A DNA stretch of 43,086 bases from an uncultured Lewinella sp. (GCA_913056515.1 CAJXMP010000004.1:1-43086); one strand, 5' to 3'; shown: positions 17,724-26,608, numbered from the stretch's first letter. Notes: generated from the letters alone by a model not told the origin. Made by a program: numbers and translations.

Positions 17724-19115
17724 ATGCTTGCATTGGACGCAAAATATCAAAAAGAGCTAGACAAGATTAAATCAGGTGTGCAAAAATCTGAAGCGCTAGC
17801 ACTCTATTTAGATGAAGAAGAAGAGACGCATTATTTAGCTTTAAGAGAGGCTTTTGAACCGCAAATTCTTAGTCTGTATAATCAAGTAGCAAAAGACAAT
17901 CCATTACAACTCATGGCTTTTGAGCAATATGTATTGGACGAAGGTTTCGAAGGATTGGCGCTACCTAAGCTATTAGGTTATGCAGTGCTACGTGGAGAGA
18001 TTAATGACAATTACAAATATCTAGTTTCTCAAGAGCAATTCAGTGCAATCTTGTTAGCAGCATGTAATTCAGCCAATTTCGATATCCTGGCTAAGCGTAT
18101 GGGGCAAACCGTACAATTAGGATTTTCTTTAAGCTCAGATATCTGGGTGACTTCCCTGATTGAAAAAATCAGTAATAAGCGTGTAAAAACCTTCTTGTTA
18201 ACGCAGAAAATGCCACAGTATAGAGTGCTTGAAAATCGAAGAGCCTTACACTTTAGATATAGCAGACAGTTTAAGGATGAACTGTTCTCTTCTGCAACCT
18301 TCCCAGCGACTTTCGGTGAATTCAAAATCATGCATTTACCATTGAGAAACTTTTTGCTGAGTAGATCACTAATGGCGGACGCAGACAATAGCTCTTTGCT
18401 ACCGCATATGGAAGCATTTTTAAATATCGATGAAATTCAAGGTAATGAGGAGATGATTTCCATCTTGATGATCTTCGGCTTGTATTTTGACTACAATGCA
18501 AAACTAGAAAAAATGCTTAAGCAAGCTATTGATGCTTGTATGGCAGCTGATAATGAATTTGCAATCAAATGGTTTGATTATCAAAATGAGCTTTATCAAC
18601 AGGGATGTCCAATCACTAAAGCATCTAATGATAAAGCAATTAAATTGGTAGGTGGTTCAGATAAGTTATATAAAGCATATTACACCTTAGTCAATGATAT
18701 GCTTAAGGATGGCCTAGATGATGAGAAAATCATGGACAAGGTGAAGAAATTCCACAGTTCTTATGAAGGGCTTTCCAAGCAAAATGTTGCTCTTAGGACT
18801 GCAGTATATCAATTCTTCCACGAAGCTTTGATTAATTTGGAAGCAGAAGAATATAATACCTTCTTCAATCAGTTTAAGCTGATGGTTCCTTATGTAGAGA
18901 ACTTCCGTAATCAACGATTTAATCAAAACTTGAAAGATCTATGCTTGAAATTCGTAAAACGTTGTATTAAGCGCTTTACAGATAAACGAGGTAGAGATTA
19001 TCAAGATGTTAAGAAATTTGTAGCCACTAATTTTGTGGATTTAGGTTTCATGACTGATAAGCAGGTTGTTGCTTTATTCAAGACCAAGCGTAAGAAGAAA
19101 GTAGAACAGCAATAA
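17724..19115 (+). CDS. Unrecognised 463-residue soluble protein
   Basis: A 463-residue protein I cannot assign. It has no signal peptide and no membrane helix, and looks mostly alpha-helical throughout. It is acidic near the N-terminus (LDEEEET at about 29-35) and very basic at the end (KTKRKKKVEQQ). No catalytic motif, P-loop, metal-binding cluster or repeat register stands out. Codon use and composition resemble neighbours, so it looks native. The start at ATG 17724 is the first in frame. It sits between an unusual leader hairpin and a shared bidirectional terminator, possibly read through from rpsP. The basic tail could contact nucleic acid, but this is a guess. Confidence 0.7.
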   Translation: MLALDAKYQKELDKIKSGVQKSEALALYLDEEEETHYLALREAFEPQILSLYNQVAKDNPLQLMAFEQYVLDEGFEGLALPKLLGYAVLRGEINDNYKYLVSQEQFSAILLAACNSANFDILAKRMGQTVQLGFSLSSDIWVTSLIEKISNKRVKTFLLTQKMPQYRVLENRRALHFRYSRQFKDELFSSATFPATFGEFKIMHLPLRNFLLSRSLMADADNSSLLPHMEAFLNIDEIQGNEEMISILMIFGLYFDYNAKLEKMLKQAIDACMAADNEFAIKWFDYQNELYQQGCPITKASNDKAIKLVGGSDKLYKAYYTLVNDMLKDGLDDEKIMDKVKKFHSSYEGLSKQNVALRTAVYQFFHEALINLEAEEYNTFFNQFKLMVPYVENFRNQRFNQNLKDLCLKFVKRCIKRFTDKRGRDYQDVKKFVATNFVDLGFMTDKQVVALFKTKRKKKVEQQ

Positions 19116-19120
19116 AAAAA

Positions 19121-19149
19121 AGCTCGTCCAAATCGGACGGGCTTTTTTT
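19121..19149. terminator. Bidirectional intrinsic terminator
   Basis: Stem AGCTCGTCC (19121-19129) with 19135-19143, one G-T pair, 5-base loop. An A run (19114-19121) and a T run (19143-19149) flank it, so it can end both the 463-residue gene (plus) and cdsA (minus). The cdsA stop codon lies at 19148-19150, inside the T run. Confidence 0.85.
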
Positions 19150-19963
19150 ATAAGAATTGTTGCAAAACCCAAATGATGGGGATAAGGAAGAAAAAGCCAT
19201 CGAATCGGTCTAGTAATCCACCGTGACCTGGCATGATGTTTCCTGAATCTTTTACTCCGGTATATCGCTTCAAGGAGGATTCAAATAGATCACCTAGCGT
19301 ACCAAAGATACCTGTTGCTGCTCCATATATTATCCAGACGGTCATGGCCTCGTCCACTATTCTTGAAATAACTGCTCCTATTACAATGGCTAAGGCTAGT
19401 CCCCCAAAGAATCCTTCCCAAGTTTTATTTGGAGATACATTCGGCGCCAATTTGTTTTTACCCAACTTGGATCCTGCGAAATACGCTCCCATGTCATTTG
19501 CCCAAATTAAGAATAGTAATCCTAGACATGGACCAAAATCATAGTCTCCATTAACTTGACACATCATGGCTAGTAAGTATAAAGGCAAGACTACATAAAT
19601 CAAAGTAATGAAAATACTCCCGATACCCTTTAGGGGATTATGGTCTTCAGTAAATGTACTCAGTATAAGGGTAAGGATGATACTCAAAACTAAATCTACT
19701 ACCAATACCGATAGTCCTAAAATACCTTGTAGATAGAGTAGCGCAATGATAAAAGCTTGGAGTGGAATTAAACTATAAATTATTCGTCGACTTGGACTGA
19801 CTGCACCATATTTGATCCCTAACATACCGCTCAATTCATACCCACATACAGCCACTACGAATGTCCAAAGCAATTGGAAACTTATAGAAGAAAAATAGAC
19901 AGCACCTATGACTACAGGAGCAAAAAACATGGCTGATATAGTGCGTATTCTGAGCTTAGACAT
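19148..19963 (-). CDS. cdsA: Phosphatidate cytidylyltransferase
   Basis: A 271-residue multi-pass inner-membrane enzyme making CDP-diacylglycerol from phosphatidate and CTP. The CdsA signature is complete: SSLKRYTGVKDSGNIMPGHG followed by GLLDRFDG. The upstream SPNKTWEGFFGG block is also conserved. I chose ATG 19963 (MSKLRIRTISAMF); the frame extends to 19996 but that would overlap more of the upstream gene. From 19963 the start overlaps the stop of the CPBP gene by 8 bases (ATGTCTAA), suggesting translational coupling. Adjacent CPBP proteases and cdsA are probably one operon. Confidence 0.93.
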   Translation of the reverse strand: MSKLRIRTISAMFFAPVVIGAVYFSSISFQLLWTFVVAVCGYELSGMLGIKYGAVSPSRRIIYSLIPLQAFIIALLYLQGILGLSVLVVDLVLSIILTLILSTFTEDHNPLKGIGSIFITLIYVVLPLYLLAMMCQVNGDYDFGPCLGLLFLIWANDMGAYFAGSKLGKNKLAPNVSPNKTWEGFFGGLALAIVIGAVISRIVDEAMTVWIIYGAATGIFGTLGDLFESSLKRYTGVKDSGNIMPGHGGLLDRFDGFFFLIPIIWVLQQFL

Positions 19964-20900
19964 GCGTATTATTTTTTGAATTACTACTGGATTCATTAGA
20001 CTTAATAAATCTATAGCCCACGGCTAAAAAGAGTAGTGTACTACCTATAAATATAGGATAGCTAAAATCAGACCAGGATGGCTCAGCAGAGAAGTCCATC
20101 ATGTCTTTAGTGAAATAAGCAATAATGACTTGTGAACCATTAAATAGAAAATGGGCAATGATGGAAATCCATAAACTTCCACTGAAAACAAATAGGTAAC
20201 CCAAGATTAATCCCAAAGCAAAACGAGTCAAGAAGCCTTGAAATTGCATATGAATAGCGCTGAAAACAAGTGCAGATACAATGACTGCCAAGTGTTTATT
20301 TAAGCCATTATAAGTTATAATACGTTGTAGTAGTCCTCTAAACATGAGTTCCTCACCAATAGCAGGAGTCAAGGCTACTAAAACCAATACCAAAAGTAAT
20401 TCTGGGAGACTATTTACGGCTACAATACCTTCAATCAAATCATTTGTAGAGTCCTCCATGGCAATTAAGAAATCTGGAAGCGGAATATCCATATTGATCA
20501 AATATAAAAACTGGGCAAGAGGCCAAGACAGTAACATAATCAATATAGCTAAGCCTGCATTATTTAAACTTGGAGCTTTTATAGCAGGAAAGTTCGCGCT
20601 AGTACGCAAGCCCACGAAGGCAGTCCATTGATCTCGGAAGAATATAAAGCCAAGGAAAATGGCCGGAATCATAAAGCTAAACACTTGATTAGCAAAAGCC
20701 ATTAATCGTATAGCTTTCACATCGTCCATAAAGCTCAAACTTTGTAAACTTTGCAAGTCGTATCCATTAATCAATAAGGCCACCAGGCTACCTACCTGCC
20801 CCAGTCCTATTCCAAATAATAACACCACAGACCAAGCAAGAATTCTAGTTCCTGGTTGAAGGCTGTTGATGAAATATTTTTGTTGATCTTTTATGTCCAT
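19956..20900 (-). CDS. CPBP-family intramembrane protease
   Basis: A 314-residue membrane protein with about eight helices. It carries the CPBP (CAAX protease and bacteriocin-processing, Abi/type II) motifs: EELMFRG (EExxxR) at about residue 184, FSAIHMQF (FxxxH) and HFLFNGSQ (HxxxN). These residues form the glutamic intramembrane protease site. Substrates in bacteria are mostly unknown; some members mature peptides or give bacteriocin immunity. It precedes cdsA with an 8-base overlap and is divergent from pdxJ. Confidence 0.88.
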   Translation of the reverse strand: MDIKDQQKYFINSLQPGTRILAWSVVLLFGIGLGQVGSLVALLINGYDLQSLQSLSFMDDVKAIRLMAFANQVFSFMIPAIFLGFIFFRDQWTAFVGLRTSANFPAIKAPSLNNAGLAILIMLLSWPLAQFLYLINMDIPLPDFLIAMEDSTNDLIEGIVAVNSLPELLLVLVLVALTPAIGEELMFRGLLQRIITYNGLNKHLAVIVSALVFSAIHMQFQGFLTRFALGLILGYLFVFSGSLWISIIAHFLFNGSQVIIAYFTKDMMDFSAEPSWSDFSYPIFIGSTLLFLAVGYRFIKSNESSSNSKNNTHV

Positions 20901-20943
20901 TTATGGTTTACTTTACTATTGACTACAAATTAGAGAAAAGTCT

Positions 20944-20972
20944 TTTGATAATCCTAAATAGCATTATTTTTG
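20944..20972 (+). promoter_or_regulatory. Candidate pdxJ promoter
   Basis: TTTG (20944-20947), 17-base spacer, TATTTTTG (20965-20972): a full match to the Bacteroidota TTTG / TAnnTTTG pair. It lies 16 bases before the pdxJ ATG, so the leader would be very short. Confidence 0.6.
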
Positions 20973-20988
20973 TTCAAACTTTTAAGAC

Positions 20989-21702
20989 ATGACTAGATTA
21001 AGTGTAAATATCAATAAAGTAGCATTAATTCGTAATGCAAGAGGGGAGAACCTACCTGATTTGGTTCAAGTCGCAAAAGATTGTGAGACTTTTGGTGCTC
21101 AAGGGATTACTGTTCATCCAAGGCCCGATGAAAGACATATCCGTTATGCAGATATTCCCATGCTAAAAGAAGTCGTTACTACAGAGTTCAATATAGAAGG
21201 GAATCCAACAGAGCGATTCATGGATTTGGTTTTAACCCATAAGCCACATCAAGCTACTCTAGTACCAGATAAGCCCGGTGCCTTAACCTCTCACGCTGGT
21301 TGGGATACTGTAGCTAATAAATCCTTTTTAACAGAAATTACTAAGCAATTGCAAGATGCGGGAATTAGAGTATCCATTTTTGTAAATGCAGATCCTAAAA
21401 TGGTGGAGGGTGCTCACGAGGTGGGTGCTGATCGAATAGAATTCTACACAGGAGATTTTGCTAGAGCTTATAGCTCTGATAAAGCATTAGCCGTTCGTTC
21501 GCATGTCTTGGCAGCACAGAAAGCTGTTGAACTAGGCATTGGAATCAATGCAGGACATGATTTGAATCTTGATAATTTGAATTATTATAAAACGAGCGTG
21601 CCCGGATTATTAGAAGTTTCCATTGGACACGCCCTTATTTCTGATGCCTTATACTTAGGCCTAAAGAATACAATTCAAATGTATCTGGCTCGTTTAGCTT
21701 AA
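20989..21702 (+). CDS. pdxJ: Pyridoxine 5'-phosphate synthase
   Basis: A 237-residue TIM-barrel enzyme condensing 3-amino-1-phosphoacetone (from 4-phosphohydroxythreonine) with deoxyxylulose 5-phosphate. Family blocks: RLSVNINKVALIRNARG at the N-terminus, GITVHPRPDERHIR with catalytic His and Arg, EFNIEGNPT with the catalytic Glu, VSIFVNADP, RIEFYTGDFA, GINAGHDLNLDNL and the terminal SIGHALISDAL for phosphate binding. Length matches the family. The stop is 3 bases from the convergent hemL stop. PLP made through this route is the cofactor of the neighbouring HemL. Confidence 0.96.
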   Translation: MTRLSVNINKVALIRNARGENLPDLVQVAKDCETFGAQGITVHPRPDERHIRYADIPMLKEVVTTEFNIEGNPTERFMDLVLTHKPHQATLVPDKPGALTSHAGWDTVANKSFLTEITKQLQDAGIRVSIFVNADPKMVEGAHEVGADRIEFYTGDFARAYSSDKALAVRSHVLAAQKAVELGIGINAGHDLNLDNLNYYKTSVPGLLEVSIGHALISDALYLGLKNTIQMYLARLA

Positions 21703-21705
21703 TGT

Positions 21706-23019
21706 CTAGCCTTGAAAAGCAATATCTAAGGCTTTTTTCATTAACTCAATAGCCTGATCAAGTGCAGCTTGGTCATGTGCTAAAGGTGCAGATAAAAAGC
21801 CTACTTCATAGCCGGATGGACCTAAATATACACCTGTTTGTAAAAGCTCATGGTGTAATATTTTAAAGTACTCCATAGAATCTGCGTTAATAGCTGCTGA
21901 AGTGCGAACAGCTTCTTTACTGAAACAAAGCCAAAAGATAGATCCTATTCTGGGTACCGTTAATACATAACCTTTTTCTGCGGCATAAGCCTCTAAAGCA
22001 TCTGCTAGTTCATTCGTCTTTTTAGCCATAAAAGGATAAAAATCAGGATCGATAAGTTGCTTCAAACAACTTAAACCTGCAGTCATGGCTACTGGATTGG
22101 CAGATAGTGTGCCAGCTTGATATACTGCTCCAAGTGGGGCAACATGTTCCATGATAGCTTGCTTACCACCAAAAGCACCAACTGGCAATCCACCTCCAAT
22201 GATCTTTCCATAAGTGATTAGGTCAGGCTCAATTCCGTAATAACCCGCAGCCCCTTCAAATCCTACTCGGAATCCAGAAATTACTTCATCAAATATTAAT
22301 AGCACATTATGTTTGTCACATATCTCTCTGAGGAATTCGAGATAAGCTTTTCGTTGTAGTAATAGTCCATTATTGGCTGGAACAGGTTCAATAATGATAC
22401 AGGCAACATCTGCAGCATGAGTCTCTAGGCATTGTTCTACCGCTTTTTCATCATCAAGCGGTAAAACGATAGTTTCTTGTGCAAAACTCTCTGGAATACC
22501 TGCTGAGGTACTTACACCAAAAGTCGCTAAGCCCGATCCTGCTTTTACCATAAGCGCATCAACATGCCCATGATAACAACCCTCAAACTTGATGATTTTT
22601 TTTCTTCCTGTATAACCTCTAGCTAAACGAATGGCAGACATCACAGCCTCAGTTCCTGAAGAAACAAATCGAATGCGGTCAATGTATCTATTGTGGTCTA
22701 AAATAAACTTACCTAACTCATTTCCATGATTGGTAGGCGTACCAAATGACATACCGTTATGAATAGTTGCGATAACTGCTTCTCGGATAGCTTCATTGTT
22801 ATGTCCTAAAATGAGTGGACCCCAAGAATTACAAAAATCGGTGTACTGATTATCATCTTCATCTGTAATGGTGTAACCCGATCCTTTCTTGATGAAAAGT
22901 GGTGCACCAGATACTGATTTGAATGCGCGCACAGGAGAATTTACCCCTCCTGGGAAGTATTGTTTAGCCTCGGAAAACAAGACCTCTGAGTTGGTTCGTT
23001 TGATTCTGTCTTTTAGCAT
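21706..23019 (-). CDS. hemL: Glutamate-1-semialdehyde 2,1-aminomutase
   Basis: A 437-residue PLP enzyme that makes 5-aminolevulinate from glutamate 1-semialdehyde, the C5 route of heme synthesis. It shows NSPVRAFKSV near the start, EGCYHGHVDALMV, FDEVISGFRVG with the PLP-ring Asp, and the Schiff-base lysine in TYGKIIGGGLPVGAFGG. Length matches HemL (about 426-430). A -7-like box (23031-23024 minus) is close before its ATG. It is downstream of a terminator, so it has its own promoter. Heme demand fits the multiheme act operon further along, though they are not linked. Confidence 0.96.
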   Translation of the reverse strand: MLKDRIKRTNSEVLFSEAKQYFPGGVNSPVRAFKSVSGAPLFIKKGSGYTITDEDDNQYTDFCNSWGPLILGHNNEAIREAVIATIHNGMSFGTPTNHGNELGKFILDHNRYIDRIRFVSSGTEAVMSAIRLARGYTGRKKIIKFEGCYHGHVDALMVKAGSGLATFGVSTSAGIPESFAQETIVLPLDDEKAVEQCLETHAADVACIIIEPVPANNGLLLQRKAYLEFLREICDKHNVLLIFDEVISGFRVGFEGAAGYYGIEPDLITYGKIIGGGLPVGAFGGKQAIMEHVAPLGAVYQAGTLSANPVAMTAGLSCLKQLIDPDFYPFMAKKTNELADALEAYAAEKGYVLTVPRIGSIFWLCFSKEAVRTSAAINADSMEYFKILHHELLQTGVYLGPSGYEVGFLSAPLAHDQAALDQAIELMKKALDIAFQG

Positions 23020-23023
23020 GGTG

Positions 23024-23031
23024 CAAAAATA
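23024..23031 (-). promoter_or_regulatory. Candidate hemL -7 box
   Basis: TATTTTTG on the minus strand, five bases before the hemL ATG at 23019. It matches TAnnTTTG but has no clear -33 partner, and its nearness to the ATG implies a very short or absent leader. Weak on its own. Confidence 0.35.
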
Positions 23032-23080
23032 AGAACTTTGTAGCTTTTACAGTGCATAGAAGCGTAAAGAGCGCGTAAAA

Positions 23081-23108
23081 AAAGGGATGACTTTGCGGTC
23101 ATCCCTTT
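23081..23108 (-). terminator. Intrinsic terminator after the LVIVD lipoprotein gene
   Basis: Perfect 11-base stem: AAAGGGATGAC (23081-23091) with 23098-23108, loop of 6. The A run on plus (23077-23083) is the U tract on minus. It starts 2 bases from the stop codon at 23111-23113. Confidence 0.88.
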
Positions 23109-23110
23109 TT

Positions 23111-24424
23111 TTATTCCCAAACAGCTTCTATAGTACTGAGTTCTTTTAAATTTTGTGGATTGGTATAATCAAATTGAACCAATCCCTGTATCCCGATCAT
23201 GATCATCAAATTATCATATTGAGGTAAGGTGATCACATCAAAAGCAAATTTGTCTGGATATTCTTCTAGAAGGTTTCTAGATAGACTAAAAGGATCACTG
23301 ATGTCAAAGACTTTGAGTCCATCTGGCCCGTCACATAAGTAAAGTTCATCGCCACTAATGCTCAAGCCATGCGGATTAGTCATAGGGAATGTTTTTACCA
23401 ATATTGGATTGGTTTTATCACTTATATCGACCAGATCCATTTGATTGGTAAATCCGTCACACAGTGTTCCACTGCGTAAAGTTACATAGGCGTAATTGTC
23501 TTTAACATACACTGGATCACATGCTCCAACATGACTAATTGATGAAAGGTATTGTGGATCAGCGGGATCCTCTAAGGTTAAAATATACATGCCATTTGAG
23601 GAACCTAGATAAAGCTCTGTTTCATGAGCGAAGATGGTTTCTAATCCCCATCCAACGTAATTTTCATTTACTTTTTCAGGACTCGCACTATTGCTAATAT
23701 CAAAAGTAAATACCGTATTAGGATCCAGCGTGTAAAGATAATCACCTACAATAATAAAACTTGCCATAGATCCAGCTGTCCCTGTACCTCCTGAACTCGA
23801 ATTACTGTCAAAGGCTACTGCTGTTTCTAGCACAGCGAAATCATCCTGTACAAAAAATCCTCCACCGTTTCTTCCAAGTCCTCCCGGTACAGTTTGAGCT
23901 GCCTCAAATTCTTTACAGGTCATTACCTGTGTTGTTTTTACTGGTTTTTCATACCAATAATGCTCTTGATCGGGATTATTGCTGATGTATTCCATCCATT
24001 CGGGAAGGAATACTTCCTCCGCGATTGATTCCAGTTTTATATCGTCTAGATTGGAGATATCAAAAGTGATTAAATCAACTTGATTATTGGCATAGAGTTT
24101 GCCGTCCTTTATGGCAAAATCCGTATTACCCATGATTTCAATAAATTGAAGAAACACTGGATTACTAGGATCTGAATTATCAATGAAGTGAATGCCTTCA
24201 TAGGCTTCATTGATCAATAATAAGTCATTATAAAAGTAAATCTTACCTGGAATACTTAATGCTCGAGGTCCTTTTATATTAATATTCTGACGAAGGGAAT
24301 TCACTGAAGCATAAAACGATTGATGCTCAATAGTGTATACGATCTGTTCACAGTGATCAGTCTGACAAGACTGAGTTGAAAAGAGAACAGAACCGATAAA
24401 CAAAAAATAAATGATACGTTTCAT
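23111..24424 (-). CDS. LVIVD-repeat beta-propeller lipoprotein
   Basis: A 437-residue protein with a lipoprotein signal peptide (lipobox STQSC, Cys20). The mature part consists of repeated propeller blades of LVIVD type: LLINEAYEGIHFIDNSDPSNP, LITFDISNLDDIK, TFDISNSASPEKV, MYILTLEDPADPQYL, LVDISDKTNPILV and GLKVFDISDPFSL (some shortened here). Similar repeats occur in surface proteins and in choice-of-anchor proteins of unknown role. It is probably an outer-membrane-attached lipoprotein. Transcription is monocistronic, closed by a strong terminator. Function unknown. Confidence 0.8.
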   Translation of the reverse strand: MKRIIYFLFIGSVLFSTQSCQTDHCEQIVYTIEHQSFYASVNSLRQNINIKGPRALSIPGKIYFYNDLLLINEAYEGIHFIDNSDPSNPVFLQFIEIMGNTDFAIKDGKLYANNQVDLITFDISNLDDIKLESIAEEVFLPEWMEYISNNPDQEHYWYEKPVKTTQVMTCKEFEAAQTVPGGLGRNGGGFFVQDDFAVLETAVAFDSNSSSGGTGTAGSMASFIIVGDYLYTLDPNTVFTFDISNSASPEKVNENYVGWGLETIFAHETELYLGSSNGMYILTLEDPADPQYLSSISHVGACDPVYVKDNYAYVTLRSGTLCDGFTNQMDLVDISDKTNPILVKTFPMTNPHGLSISGDELYLCDGPDGLKVFDISDPFSLSRNLLEEYPDKFAFDVITLPQYDNLMIMIGIQGLVQFDYTNPQNLKELSTIEAVWE

Positions 24425-24615
24425 TAGAACTTATGTTTTTTAGAAGGACGTTCAATATTTAAATAAGGTTGGTAATTGTATAGCAAAAAAAAATCCCTAA
24501 ATTTTGAATTATCTTTTCATCTGATGAATTAATGTGCTCAATTTATCAGTTATTGATGTAATTAGAAACTTATTATTGTTAAATTATAAGTTCTTATTTA
24601 TAAGTATTTTAGGTC

Positions 24616-25632
24616 ATGGACATTAAAGTAGCAGATTGTGTCGGGGAGATTTTGCTTCACAGGGATTTAGTAGTCATCCCAGAGTTTGGTGGCTTTGTTG
24701 GTGAACCTGCAGGAGCTGAAATCGATCATGTATTGGGGAAAGTTAGTCCTCCATCGAAAAAGGTTACTTTTAATGAACATTTAGTGGTAAACGACGGGGT
24801 GCTGAGTACCTACCTAATGGAGACTTACAGTATCTCAAAGATTCAAGCTGACCAAGAGATTCAGCTCTTTGTTCAAGAAGCCAATCTGTTGTTGGAGCAA
24901 AAGGAAGTTGTTGAGTTTCCAAAACTTGGTCGACTCATGAAAGATTTTCAAGGGCAATTCAAGTTTTATCAAAGTAATGATAACTTAAATGCAGATGCCT
25001 TTGGATTGGAAGATGTTCAAGCTTCACCTATTGTTCGTAAGACCAATTCTTCAGAGCAATCGGCCTTAAGTTTTCCTTCCGAATCTGAAGAACCAGTATT
25101 AAAAGTTGGTCCTGTGGAGACTACAGGGTTTAGGACAAATACCAAGAAAAAACGATCTGAAAACAATATTCTATTGGCGGTTATCCTAACTGCTGCTTTG
25201 TTTATCCTTTTTGGAATATTCCTATTTAAAGATGAATTATTGAATCAGCAATTACCAGATTATGATTCACAAGTCATAGAGGATCCTCAAGATGTTCAGA
25301 TAGAAGACTTAGATGATAACGATGATTATGAGGGTTGGGATGATGAAGGCGATATAATACCAGAAGAGGAAGAAGAAGTGGTGAGAGAAAAAGAAATTAG
25401 GCAGTGGAAAGAGGCAGAGATTGTGGTTGGAGTATTTGGTGAAAAGAAAAATGCAGAGGCACTAATTCAACGTATTATTCAAAGTGGATATGAAGCCGTT
25501 GCATTAGATAGGGGTAATGCCACAGCAGTGGCTGTGCGATATGCTTTTGAAACAGAGGCAGAGTTCCAAACTAAATTTGAGCAGGTAAAAGACCAGTTCA
25601 ACGACAAAGCTTGGGTATATAAAAAAGAATAA
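24616..25632 (+). CDS. HU-CCDC81-like and SPOR domain membrane protein
   Basis: A 338-residue bitopic protein. Residues 1-120 resemble the bacterial HU-CCDC81 domain pair (VVIPEFGGFVGEPAG, TFNEHLVVNDGVLSTYL, VVEFPKLGRLMKDFQG). A Lys/Arg-rich stop (177-180) precedes a helix at 184-204. An acidic linker follows (about 214-256, many Asp/Glu), then a C-terminal SPOR domain at about 263-338 (VVGVFGEKKNAEALIQRI). SPOR domains bind denuded septal glycan, so the protein may link cytoplasmic DNA-binding-like domains to the division site; this is inference. Length and layout are typical in Bacteroidota. Confidence 0.85.
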   Translation: MDIKVADCVGEILLHRDLVVIPEFGGFVGEPAGAEIDHVLGKVSPPSKKVTFNEHLVVNDGVLSTYLMETYSISKIQADQEIQLFVQEANLLLEQKEVVEFPKLGRLMKDFQGQFKFYQSNDNLNADAFGLEDVQASPIVRKTNSSEQSALSFPSESEEPVLKVGPVETTGFRTNTKKKRSENNILLAVILTAALFILFGIFLFKDELLNQQLPDYDSQVIEDPQDVQIEDLDDNDDYEGWDDEGDIIPEEEEEVVREKEIRQWKEAEIVVGVFGEKKNAEALIQRIIQSGYEAVALDRGNATAVAVRYAFETEAEFQTKFEQVKDQFNDKAWVYKKE

Positions 25633-25665
25633 TCCCTTAGTCTCTATAAAATAGCTATAAAATCC

Positions 25666-25696
25666 TTGAGTGTTTAGATAAAAAAAATTATCTTTG
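25666..25696 (+). promoter_or_regulatory. Promoter of the yceD-rpmF unit
   Basis: TTGA (25666-25669), 19-base spacer, TATCTTTG (25689-25696). This is a full consensus match, 28 bases before the ATG at 25724. Confidence 0.7.
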
Positions 25697-25723
25697 CATC
25701 CGCTTTAAAAAATATTCATAAAG

Positions 25724-26248
25724 ATGAAAAAGCAAGATACCTTTACGCTCCCTCTGATGGGCTTGGGTGAAGGCCAACACCAGTTTAGGTTTGATATTCA
25801 AGCTGATTTTTTTAAAGCTTTTGAAAATAGTAAGCTGAAAGAGGGCAAGATTCAAGTAGATCTTGAGATGGATAAAAAAGCAGCGCACATTGATCTGTAT
25901 TTTAAAATCTCTGGTGAAGCTATGGTAGCTTGTGATAGATGTTTGGACGAATTCGGTTTGCCATTAAATCATGAGGAGCATCTCGTATTAAAATACGCAG
26001 AAGTTGAGCGAGAGGATTTTGAAGTGGTATATATTCGCAGAGACAGAGATTATTTTGATGTGTCGCAATATGTATATGAATTCATCCATTTAGCTCTTCC
26101 GATGGTTGTCACACATGACTTGGCAGATTTAGATTGCAATCCAGATATGTTGGACGCTCTAGAAGCAAATGAGTACGAGCAGGAGGATACCGAAGAAAAT
26201 TCTTCAAATTCAGCCTGGAGTGCTTTGAAAGACATAAAATTAGATTAA
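25724..26248 (+). CDS. YceD/DUF177 family protein
   Basis: A 174-residue DUF177 (YceD) protein with the family Cys pair (ACDRCLDEF at about 67-75, CNPDML late) and the acidic ending. YceD members lie next to rpmF in most bacteria and have been linked to 23S rRNA processing and accumulation in E. coli and chloroplasts (known of the family). The gene is followed 50 bases later by rpmF, but rpmF also has its own promoter overlapping this stop codon. Start ATG 25724 is preceded by a strong promoter. Confidence 0.88.
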   Translation: MKKQDTFTLPLMGLGEGQHQFRFDIQADFFKAFENSKLKEGKIQVDLEMDKKAAHIDLYFKISGEAMVACDRCLDEFGLPLNHEEHLVLKYAEVEREDFEVVYIRRDRDYFDVSQYVYEFIHLALPMVVTHDLADLDCNPDMLDALEANEYEQEDTEENSSNSAWSALKDIKLD

Positions 26249-26253
26249 CTTTG
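26224..26253 (+). promoter_or_regulatory. Internal rpmF promoter
   Basis: TTTG (26224-26227), 18-base spacer, TAACTTTG (26246-26253). Both boxes match the consensus. The TAA of the -7 box is also the stop codon of the DUF177 gene. It is 46 bases before the rpmF ATG. Confidence 0.65.
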
Positions 26254-26298
26254 GCCTCGATTTAGGTCACCTTTATAGGAATTTAAAAAACGTGTAAA

Positions 26299-26493
26299 AT
26301 GGCACATCCAAAGAGTAAGATATCTAAGCAGAGAAAAAGAAAGCGTAGAACGCACTATGTGGCTACAGCTCCTAATGTTGCTACTTGTAAAAACACAGGT
26401 GAAAAACACTTGATGCACCGTACATATAAAGATGCTGATGGCAATACTATGTACCGTGGTCGCATTTTGATCAAAGCAGATATAGAAGAGTAA
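26299..26493 (+). CDS. rpmF: 50S ribosomal protein L32
   Basis: A 64-residue L32 with the conserved MAHPKSKISKQRKRKRRTHY start and the HLMHRTYKDADG block. Only one Cys is present (ATCKNTGEKH), so the CxxC...CxxC zinc-binding form is absent; this is the zinc-independent type. It sits in the usual yceD-rpmF arrangement, but the fatty acid genes plsX/fabH that often follow are missing here. No zinc-responsive site was noticed. Confidence 0.95.
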   Translation: MAHPKSKISKQRKRKRRTHYVATAPNVATCKNTGEKHLMHRTYKDADGNTMYRGRILIKADIEE

Positions 26494-26520
26494 AATCTTC
26501 CTAACAGGATATAATGTGGT

Positions 26521-26549
26521 AGCTCCTATCGGTCTTTCGATTTGGAGCT
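26521..26549 (+). terminator. Weak terminator-like hairpin after rpmF
   Basis: AGCTCC (26521-26526) pairs with GGAGCT (26544-26549), with an inner ATCG/CGAT stem (26528-26531 and 26538-26541). The T-rich tail is poor (TTCGCTATTT). It could end rpmF transcription inefficiently. Confidence 0.35.
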
Positions 26550-26608
26550 TTCGCTATTTATAAGGCATAAGTTGAGGTCTTTTTCGACAATATCCCTACC
26601 TTGTAGGT

